From the NCBI RefSeq assembly GCF_900112425.1, contig NZ_FOLP01000001.1, positions 1,278,082 through 1,342,081 of the forward strand: 64,000 nucleotides of DNA. Direction: 5' to 3'. Below are positions 55,754 through 64,000 of the stretch, piece after piece. The translations under genes and the position numbers were made by a program. Position 1 is the stretch's first letter. Each line of letters opens with the position of its first letter. Under the pieces are notes generated by a model. It saw only the letters and a program-made list of their open reading frames with translations. It was not told where the DNA came from and ran no database searches. This DNA comes from Variovorax sp. OK212. GTDB taxonomy: Bacteria; Pseudomonadota; Gammaproteobacteria; Burkholderiales; Burkholderiaceae_C.

Positions 55754-56881
55754 CTATGCGGGGCCGACAGCGCGGTACAGCGCCCGCACGAAATCCGACT
55801 GCGTGATCATCCCGGTCAGCCGCTTCTCTTCATCGATGATCGGAATGTGGTGGTGCCCACCCTCGGAGAACAGCGGCACCAGGTCGACCACGGGCCGGTC
55901 GGCGCTGGCCACGCGCACCTGGCGCGTCATGATCTGGCCGACCACCTCGGGCTTGTTCGACATCACCGTGCGCGTGGCGCGGATCAGGTCGCGCAGCTTG
56001 CCCGCGATGCCTTCGTGGTGCTGCAGGTCGAGCTGGCGGAAGAAGTCGGCCTGGGTCACGATGCCCACCACGCGGCGCGTGCGGTCGGTGACGGGCAGGG
56101 CCTTGATGCGGCGCTCGTGCATCAGCGCCCAGGCTTCCTGCAGCGGCGTGCCGAACTCCACCGAAACGGGCGTGGCCGACATGATGTCGGCGCAGTGCAG
56201 CGTGCCCAGGCGCCGCTTGTACGACTCGAGCTCGGTCTGCTGGATCAGCGACTCGAGGTCGTCGCGGCTGATGTCCAGCACCTGGTTGTAGCGGGCCAGC
56301 ACGGCGTCGATGTCGGCCTGGCTGAAGCGCGCGTCGGCCGCCGGCGGGCGCGCCACCTGCACATGCGGATAGCGCCGGCCGGTGAGCGTGTTGTAGGCCA
56401 CGCCGGCCAGCACCAGCAGCAGCGAGTTGGTGAAGAAGGGGAAGAGGGCCGACGAGAAATGCGTGGTGTGCGTGAGCACCGCCAGCAAGGCCGCGGCACC
56501 GCCCGGCGGATGCAGGCAGCGCGCGCTGAACATCAGGCCGATGGCGCCGGCGACCGCGACGGCGCCGGCCAGCGCGGGATCGGGAATCCAGTTCGCGGCG
56601 GCGATGCCGACCACCGCCGACAGCGTGTTGCCGCCGATCACCGACCACGGTTGCGCGAGCGGGCTCGCGGGCACCGCGAACACCAGCACGGCGCTGGCGC
56701 CCAGCGGCGCGATCAGCCAGACGCTGGCATGCAGTGGGCTCGCCAGCCAGTGCGACAGCAAGGCCGCGACCAGCAGGCCGAGCCCGGCACCGCCCACCGC
56801 GCGCAGGCGCTCGCGGGCATCGACGTTGGAGCGCGCCGGCAGCCAGGCGCGCGCATGGGTCCAGAGGGCGTCGAAGCGCAT
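55754..56881 (-). CDS. HPP-family membrane protein with CBS pair
   Basis: A 375-residue protein. The N-terminal HPP domain has about four membrane helices with the naming motif in [20 protein letters not shown] and the typical [20 protein letters not shown] and [18 protein letters not shown]. The C-terminal third is a CBS pair: [20 protein letters not shown] with [11 protein letters not shown], and [20 protein letters not shown] with [17 protein letters not shown] proteins have been linked to nitrite transport in plants and cyanobacteria; the CBS pair would sense adenine nucleotides. ATG at 56881 has GGGAG 9-10 nt upstream. Confidence 0.9.
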   Translation of the reverse strand: MRFDALWTHARAWLPARSNVDARERLRAVGGAGLGLLVAALLSHWLASPLHASVWLIAPLGASAVLVFAVPASPLAQPWSVIGGNTLSAVVGIAAANWIPDPALAGAVAVAGAIGLMFSARCLHPPGGAAALLAVLTHTTHFSSALFPFFTNSLLLVLAGVAYNTLTGRRYPHVQVARPPAADARFSQADIDAVLARYNQVLDISRDDLESLIQQTELESYKRRLGTLHCADIMSATPVSVEFGTPLQEAWALMHERRIKALPVTDRTRRVVGIVTQADFFRQLDLQHHEGIAGKLRDLIRATRTVMSNKPEVVGQIMTRQVRVASADRPVVDLVPLFSEGGHHHIPIIDEEKRLTGMITQSDFVRALYRAVGPA

Positions 56882-56900
56882 CGGAAGGTCGCTCCCTTCG

Positions 56901-58136
56901 TCAGCCTTCGTGCGCCACCATGCGCCCGATCTCGGGCCAGCGGCCGTGCAGCCAGACCCAGGCGACCAGGCCAATGGCGAGCATGCTCAGCGAGGTGAGC
57001 GCGAGCGCGAGCGTGGAGTGCATCACCAGCGGTGCCACCGCGCCGGCCACGATGCCGTTGGCGGTGGAGCCGATCACGGCCTGCAGCGACGAGGCCATGC
57101 CGCGGCGCTCGGGGTGCAGGTCGAGCACCAGCAGCGTGACCACCGGCACCATCAGCGCCCAGCCGAAGGCGAACACCGCCAGCGGCCACAGCGCCCACGC
57201 CACGTGGGCCTGGAAGAAGAAGTTGGCCACCACGTTGACCACCGAGGTCACCAGCATGATCAGGAAGCCGTCGCGGATCTGCCGCTTGGGCGCCACCTTG
57301 CCGGCCATGCGGCCGCTGGCGCGCGCGCCGAGCATGATGCCGCCGATGGTCAACAGGAAGAACCAGAAGAACTGCTGCGGCTGCAGCGCGAGGCGGTCGC
57401 CCAGGAACGCGGGCGCGGCCAGCACGTACAGGAACATGCCGTTGAAGGGCACGCCGCTGGCGAAGGCCAGCAGCAGGAAGCGCGGGTCGGAGCACAGGTC
57501 CCAGTAACCGCGCAGCAGGTGGCGCACCTGGAACGGCTGGCGGTGGGTCTTGTGCAGCGTCTCGGGCAGCAGCTTGTAGTTGGCCGCGAACAGCACCACA
57601 CCCACCGCCACCAGGAACCAGAACACCGCGTGCCAGCCCGCGTGCACGAACAGGAAGCCGCCCACGATGGGCGCGATGGCCGGCGCCACGCCGAAATAGA
57701 TCGTCACCTGGCTCATGACCCGCTGCGCCTCGGCGGGCGGGAACATGTCGCGGATGACCGCGCGCGAGACCACGATGCCGGCGCCGGTCGACAGGCCCTG
57801 CAGGCCGCGGAACAGCACCAGCTGCGTGATGTTCTGCGACAGCGCGCAGCCCAGCGAGGCCACGGTGAACACCGCCAGGCCCCACAGCACCACGGGCCGG
57901 CGCCCGAAGCTGTCCGACAGCGCGCCGTGGAACAGGTTCATGAACGCGAAGCCGAACAGGTAGGCCGACAGCGTCTGCTGCATCTCGGCCGGCGTCGCGC
58001 CGATCGACTGCGCAATGCCCGAGAACGCCGGGATGTAGGTGTCGATGGAAAACGGACCGAGCATGCCCAGCACGGCGAGCAGCACGGCAAGCGCCCAGCG
58101 CGGGGCCTGCCAGAGTTTGTCTGCATCGGGATTCAT
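56901..58136 (-). CDS. Bcr/CflA-type multidrug efflux MFS transporter
   Basis: A 411-residue, 12-helix major-facilitator protein. MFS loop 2-3 motif [20 protein letters not shown]; drug:H+ antiporter signatures [20 protein letters not shown] in helix 1 and [20 protein letters not shown] in helix 4. The family exports bicyclomycin, sulfonamides or chloramphenicol-like compounds. The start MNPDADK at 58136 is preferred over a frame 14 codons longer. It is 19 bp upstream of the HPP gene and may be co-transcribed with it. Confidence 0.92.
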   Translation of the reverse strand: MNPDADKLWQAPRWALAVLLAVLGMLGPFSIDTYIPAFSGIAQSIGATPAEMQQTLSAYLFGFAFMNLFHGALSDSFGRRPVVLWGLAVFTVASLGCALSQNITQLVLFRGLQGLSTGAGIVVSRAVIRDMFPPAEAQRVMSQVTIYFGVAPAIAPIVGGFLFVHAGWHAVFWFLVAVGVVLFAANYKLLPETLHKTHRQPFQVRHLLRGYWDLCSDPRFLLLAFASGVPFNGMFLYVLAAPAFLGDRLALQPQQFFWFFLLTIGGIMLGARASGRMAGKVAPKRQIRDGFLIMLVTSVVNVVANFFFQAHVAWALWPLAVFAFGWALMVPVVTLLVLDLHPERRGMASSLQAVIGSTANGIVAGAVAPLVMHSTLALALTSLSMLAIGLVAWVWLHGRWPEIGRMVAHEG

Positions 58137-58173
58137 GGGGTCAGCGCCTCCGTGGGTACTTGTCGTTGTCGAG

Positions 58174-58222
58174 AGCAAAAAAAGAGAACGCCCGCCGCCC
58201 GGGTGAGGGGCAAGGCGGGCGC
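58174..58222 (-). terminator. rpoD terminator
   Basis: Minus strand CGCCCGCC ... GGCGGGCG, an 8-bp stem with a 17-nt GC-rich loop, followed by TTCTCTTTTTTTG. It starts 22 nt past the rpoD stop. Confidence 0.85.
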
Positions 58223-58243
58223 TTTGGCTTCAGCGAACCCGGA

Positions 58244-60595
<2,352 letters not shown>

Positions 60596-60865
60596 ACGAC
60601 CTCGTTACGACAAGAAAAGACAAGCGAAATCACAGGCGCACCGTCACACGGACAGCGCCACCACAGCCCGTGCACAGGCACGGACTTAAAACAATTGGGA
60701 AAGAGGAATTAATTCCTCAACAGGCAAGATGTCGGGCGAACATTTGGTATGCAGTCCTTGCGGTTATTGACCCTTTCCGCCGGAATTTACCGTTGGAGTG
60801 CGTTGCGCTAGGGGTCGGCCCGGAGGTGCTGCTGTCGCTCTTGCCTAATTTCGCCAGTTGCGAAG
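60596..60865 (-). other. rpoD leader with palindromes
   Basis: About 270 nt of untranslated leader before rpoD. It contains a perfect 16-bp palindrome GAGGAATTAATTCCTC (60703-60718) and a hairpin CCGTGC-ACAG-GCACGG (60669-60684). The palindrome, followed on the minus strand by TTTCCC, could end dnaG transcripts. No leader ORF is convincing. Confidence 0.45.
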
Positions 60866-60871
60866 CCCTAC

Positions 60872-60899
60872 ATTATAGCGCGTTGCGAAAATTTCAAGC
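60872..60899 (-). promoter_or_regulatory. Sigma-70 promoter for rpoD at the dnaG end
   Basis: Minus strand has a perfect -10 TATAAT (60872-60877). The upstream AACTGCTTGAAATTTTCGC offers GCTTGA with 16-bp spacing or TTGAAA with 14-bp. The -35 overlaps the dnaG stop codon, so rpoD can be transcribed independently of dnaG. Confidence 0.65.
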
Positions 60900-62918
60900 A
60901 GTTTCTGCACCGGAAGAGCGCATGCGGGCCCGCAATTCGAGTCGCCGGGTCTCCAGCGCCTTGTAGCGCTCGAGCGCCTTGGGGTCTTTACCTACGGCGG
61001 CGATGGCCTCGCTTTGCTGAACCTTGAGGCGGTCGTCGAGCATGAAGTCGAGCACGCTGGAGAGTTCGCGGGCGGCCTCGGCCAAGTGCTGCGCTTCCTC
61101 GCCCTCGGGCACCGGGCCGGCTTCGGCGACGGACATGAGCCGTTCGGCCAAGGCCTCGAAATCCATGCCGCGCATGCCTTCGCGCAGCGCCGCCCAGGGC
61201 TGGACGCCGTGCTCGTGCAGCTGGCTGTCGAGCCAGGTGAAGAGCGCGCCGTGCGGGCCGGACTGGTCGCACAGCATCACGTGGAGCTCGTGCGACAGCG
61301 CCTCCCACTGCGCCATGTTCGACAGCAGCAGCCGCACCGCCACGTCGGGCCGGCTCGGTGGGGTGCCGCGGCCGCGCAGGGGCTCGATCGGCTCCTCGAA
61401 CTTGCCGCCCCAGCGCTTGCCCTTGACGAACTTGCGCTGCTGGAACTTCGGTTTGCTATCGTTTTCGTAGCGCGGCGGCTCGTAGTCCTGCGGCGGCGGC
61501 ATGTCCGGGTAGTAGTCGTCGCCACCACCACCTCCGTTGTAGCCGCCGGGTTCGTTGTGGCGCTGCTGCGCGGGCGCGCCGCCGGCCTTGCGCGGGCCGG
61601 GCGTGGACGCCCAGAGTTCCGACAGCGCCGGCGCGTCGAGCTGCACCAGCGTCGCGATCTCGCTCAGCAGTTGCCGCTTGAGCGCGCCGTCGGGCATGGC
61701 GCTCCAGAGCGGGCGCACGTTGCTGGTCATGTGGGCGCGGCCTTCGGCGGTCGTCAGGTCGCAGCCTTCGCGGGCGGCTTCGAGCATGAAGCGCGACAGC
61801 GGCGTGGCCTCGTTCACGAAGCGGGCGAAGGCGTCGGCGCCGTGTTCGCGGATGAAGCTGTCGGGGTCGTGCTCGGCCGGCAGGAACAGGAACTTGATGC
61901 TGCGCACGTCGGTGGCGTAGGGCAGGGCGCCGTCCAGCGCCTTGCGTGCGGCGCGGCGGCCCGCGGCGTCGCCGTCGAAGCTGAACACCACCGATTCGGT
62001 GAAGCGGAAGAGCTTCTGCACATGCTCGGTGGTGCAGGCGGTGCCCAGCGTGGCCACCGCATTCGGAAAGCCGAGCTGGGCCAGCGCCACCACGTCCATG
62101 TAGCCCTCGGTCACGAGCGCGAAGCCGCGGTCGCGGAAGGCGGCGCGGGCCTCGTACAGGCCGTAGAGCTCGCGGCCCTTGCTGAAGACGGGCGTTTCGG
62201 GCGAGTTCAGGTACTTGGGCTTCTCGTCGCCCAGCACTCGGCCGCCGAAGCCGATGCATTCGCCCTTCACGTTGCGGATGGGGAACATCACGCGGTCGCG
62301 GAAGCGGTCGTAGCGCTTGGCGTCGGCCTCGCTGAGCTGGCCTTCCTCGTTGTTGACGATCACCAGCCCGCTTTCGGCGAGCAGCGGGTCGTCGTAGTCG
62401 GGGAACACGCTGGCCAGCGAGCGCCAGCCGGCCGGCGCGTAGCCGATGCCGAACTGCTTGGCCACCTCGCCGGAGACGCCTCGGCCCTTGAGGTATTCGA
62501 TGGCGCCGGGCGCCTGGCGCAACTGCTTGCGGTAGGCGTCGCCGGCCTTTTCGAGCACGTCGGTCAGCGTGGCCTGTTTCTGGCGCTGGGTGGCGGCGCG
62601 GGCGCGTTCGGCGGGAGAGGCGTCGTCTTCCGGCACCTGCAGGCCGTACTGGCCGGCCAGGTCGTGCACGGCCTCGACGAAGCCCATGCCGGCGTGCTCC
62701 ATGAGAAAGCCGATGGCGTTGCCGTGCACCCCGCAGCCGAAGCAGTGATAGAACTGCTTGGTCGGGCTGACGGAGAAAGACGGCGATTTCTCGCCGTGGA
62801 ACGGGCACAGCCCCATGAAATTGGCGCCGGCCTTCTTCAGCTGCACATAGCGGCCGACGATCTCGACCACATCGGCGCGCGCGATGAGTTCCTGGATGAA
62901 TGAAGCGGGGATGGTCAT
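60894..62918 (-). CDS. dnaG: DNA primase
   Basis: A 674-residue primase. CHC2 zinc finger at residues about 40-63 (CPFHGEKSP ... YHCFGCGVHGNAI); catalytic core with RDRVMFPIRNVKGECIGFGG, LVTEGYMDVVALAQLGFPNA (TOPRIM Glu) and VFSFDGDAAGRRAARKAL (TOPRIM DxD); then a low-complexity Gly/Pro/Tyr linker (GGYNGGGGGDDYYPDMPPPQ) and the helicase-binding C-terminal domain. The ATG at 62918 (MTIPASFIQELIARADVVEI) is the family start. In many proteobacteria rpsU precedes dnaG; here a divergent yihY does. Confidence 0.97.
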   Translation of the reverse strand: MTIPASFIQELIARADVVEIVGRYVQLKKAGANFMGLCPFHGEKSPSFSVSPTKQFYHCFGCGVHGNAIGFLMEHAGMGFVEAVHDLAGQYGLQVPEDDASPAERARAATQRQKQATLTDVLEKAGDAYRKQLRQAPGAIEYLKGRGVSGEVAKQFGIGYAPAGWRSLASVFPDYDDPLLAESGLVIVNNEEGQLSEADAKRYDRFRDRVMFPIRNVKGECIGFGGRVLGDEKPKYLNSPETPVFSKGRELYGLYEARAAFRDRGFALVTEGYMDVVALAQLGFPNAVATLGTACTTEHVQKLFRFTESVVFSFDGDAAGRRAARKALDGALPYATDVRSIKFLFLPAEHDPDSFIREHGADAFARFVNEATPLSRFMLEAAREGCDLTTAEGRAHMTSNVRPLWSAMPDGALKRQLLSEIATLVQLDAPALSELWASTPGPRKAGGAPAQQRHNEPGGYNGGGGGDDYYPDMPPPQDYEPPRYENDSKPKFQQRKFVKGKRWGGKFEEPIEPLRGRGTPPSRPDVAVRLLLSNMAQWEALSHELHVMLCDQSGPHGALFTWLDSQLHEHGVQPWAALREGMRGMDFEALAERLMSVAEAGPVPEGEEAQHLAEAARELSSVLDFMLDDRLKVQQSEAIAAVGKDPKALERYKALETRRLELRARMRSSGAETA

Positions 62919-63000
62919 GTAGGCGAAGAGCGGCAAATCATACGCAAGCGCAGGGAGCCCTGCGGGCCGACGGCATACTGAAAGCGACCGAAATCCACGC

Positions 63001-63948
63001 ATGAAGACCCCCAACCCCCTGCAACACGCCGCGCCGCTGCTGCGCCACCCCCTGCGATTCGCCTGGGAAGCACTCAAGGAATTCCGCGCCAACCAGGGGC
63101 TTCTGCTGGCCGGCGCGGTGGCGTACTACGCGCTGCTGTCCATCGTGCCGCTGCTGATCGTGAGCGTGATCGTGCTGTCGCACCTCATCGAGCAGTCGGA
63201 GCTGCTGCGCACCATCGGGCGCTACCTCGAATGGCTGCTACCGGGGCAATCGAAGGCCATCGTGAGCGAGCTGTCGAGCTTCCTGGACCATCGCGACGTG
63301 CTGGGGCCGGTGCTGCTGGTGACGATGATCTTCTTCAGCTCGCTGGCCTTCAGCGTGCTCGAAAGCGCCATGGCGGTGATCTTTCACCACCGCAAGGCCG
63401 ACCACAAACGGCATTTCCTGGTGTCGGTGGCCATGCCGTACATCTACATCCTGTGCCTGTGCGTGGGGCTGCTGCTGGTCACGCTGGTGTCGGGCGCGTT
63501 GCAGCTGGTGGGGCAGGAGAGCGTCGACCTGCTGGGCCGCAGCTGGTCGCTGTCGGGCATTTCGGGCCTGTTGCTTTACCTGCTGGGGCTGGGCGGCGAG
63601 ATCTTCATGCTGACCTCGCTCTACCTGGTGATGCCCGCCGGGCGCATGTCGCTGCGGCATGCGCTGCTGGGCGGGGTCACGGCCGCGCTGCTGTGGGAGG
63701 CCACGCGGCGCGTGCTGATCTGGTACTTCTCGACGCTGTCGCAGGTGAACGTGGTCTACGGCTCGCTCACCACGGCGATCGTGGTGCTGCTGAGCCTGGA
63801 AATCGCCGCCACGCTGGTGCTGCTGGGGGCCCAGGTGATCGCGAACTACGAACGCCTGGACCGCACCGGCAGCACGAAGCCGCCGAAGCCGGCGGTCAGC
63901 GGGGAGCCAATCGAATCGCTCCGTCCAGACGAATCACCTCGCCGTTGA
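63001..63948 (+). CDS. yihY: YihY/BrkB-family inner-membrane protein
   Basis: A 315-residue membrane protein with six predicted helices. Family blocks: [20 protein letters not shown] near residue 35-55, [20 protein letters not shown], and [20 protein letters not shown]. The family was once annotated as RNase BN in error and is now of unknown function, perhaps a transporter. It is divergent from dnaG (82-bp gap), and its last 53 bp overlap the converging SDR gene. Confidence 0.92.
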   Translation: MKTPNPLQHAAPLLRHPLRFAWEALKEFRANQGLLLAGAVAYYALLSIVPLLIVSVIVLSHLIEQSELLRTIGRYLEWLLPGQSKAIVSELSSFLDHRDVLGPVLLVTMIFFSSLAFSVLESAMAVIFHHRKADHKRHFLVSVAMPYIYILCLCVGLLLVTLVSGALQLVGQESVDLLGRSWSLSGISGLLLYLLGLGGEIFMLTSLYLVMPAGRMSLRHALLGGVTAALLWEATRRVLIWYFSTLSQVNVVYGSLTTAIVVLLSLEIAATLVLLGAQVIANYERLDRTGSTKPPKPAVSGEPIESLRPDESPRR

Positions 63949-64000
63949 GCATGTCGTTCTCGATGATGTGCTTGGCCAGCTTGGCGTAGTCCTCGGGCGT
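63896..64000 (-). CDS. Short-chain dehydrogenase, C-terminal end
   Basis: The last 34 codons of a gene entering from the right edge. The product reads [20 protein letters not shown], then [14 protein letters not shown] and stop. Hxx-(I/V)-N-x3[17 protein letters not shown] is the typical end of SDR enzymes annotated as 3-hydroxyacyl-CoA or 3-hydroxy-2-methylbutyryl-CoA dehydrogenases. The catalytic region is outside the window. The end overlaps yihY by 53 bp on the opposite strand. Confidence 0.75.
   Translation of the reverse strand, partial: TPEDYAKLAKHIIENDMLNGEVIRLDGAIRLAPR

Overview
The window is about 64 kb of chromosomal DNA from a GC-rich betaproteobacterium, most likely a Comamonadaceae member close to Variovorax or Acidovorax. 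This is inferred from the grpE-dnaK-dnaJ order, the dnaG-rpoD pair with a long Lys/Ala-rich RpoD N-terminus, a Psd N-terminus of the type I remember from Acidovorax, four orphan Bug-type receptors, and short GC-rich intergenic repeats. I see no rRNA, tRNA, CRISPR array, transposase or phage gene. Codon use and GC content look uniform except for one AT-rich gap at about 7.0-7.35 kb.

Layout. 0-2 kb: the start of a Rieske protein, a divergent LysR regulator, and aroQ, followed by an inverted pair of intergenic repeats. 2-7 kb: the stress module SpoVR / DUF444 / PrkA kinase (E. coli ycgB, yeaH, yeaG). 7.6-12.6 kb: dnaJ, dnaK, grpE with a sigma-32-type promoter, then an FKBP isomerase and a winged-helix regulator. 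12.8-13.6 kb: psd. 13.8-33.7 kb: a large hexuronate/aldarate catabolic island in two divergent operons around a GntR/FadR regulator. 33.7-41.9 kb: an osmoprotectant-type transporter fusion, an unusual ROK protein, a secreted HELEH metallopeptidase-like protein, a cardiolipin-synthase-like enzyme, a GST and a short MetE-like protein. 42-45 kb: vanA-vanR-vanB. 45.1-49.7 kb: a complete LIV-type branched-chain ABC transporter. 49.7-51.3 kb: a DsbA/FrnE-like thiol oxidoreductase and an MBL-fold protein. 51.4-55.6 kb: LysR, HMG-CoA lyase, class III CoA-transferase and a Bug receptor. 55.7-58.1 kb: an HPP/CBS membrane protein and a Bcr/CflA efflux pump. 58.2-64 kb: rpoD, dnaG, a YihY membrane protein and the end of a short-chain dehydrogenase.

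The uronate island works as a pathway. Uronate dehydrogenase oxidises galacturonate or glucuronate to an aldarolactone. A lactonase opens it. GarD (galactarate) or GudD (glucarate) dehydrates the aldarate to 5-keto-4-deoxyglucarate. KdgD decarboxylates and dehydrates that to 2-oxoglutarate semialdehyde, and an aldehyde dehydrogenase yields 2-oxoglutarate. A TRAP transporter, a polar-amino-acid-type ABC transporter and three Bug receptors lie in the same two operons. A 25-bp element, 22/25 identical, sits upstream of both operons in mirrored orientation and is the best candidate operator for the GntR protein.

The most unusual single protein is the ROK-family protein at 35.4-36.6 kb. Its sequence blocks look circularly permuted: the motif normally found in the C-terminal lobe precedes the DIGGT phosphate motif. 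Other points of interest are palindromic operators before the van, HMG-CoA lyase and LIV operons, an MBL-fold protein with a degenerate metal motif, a candidate sigma-54 promoter for prkA, and three families of paired or dispersed intergenic repeats.
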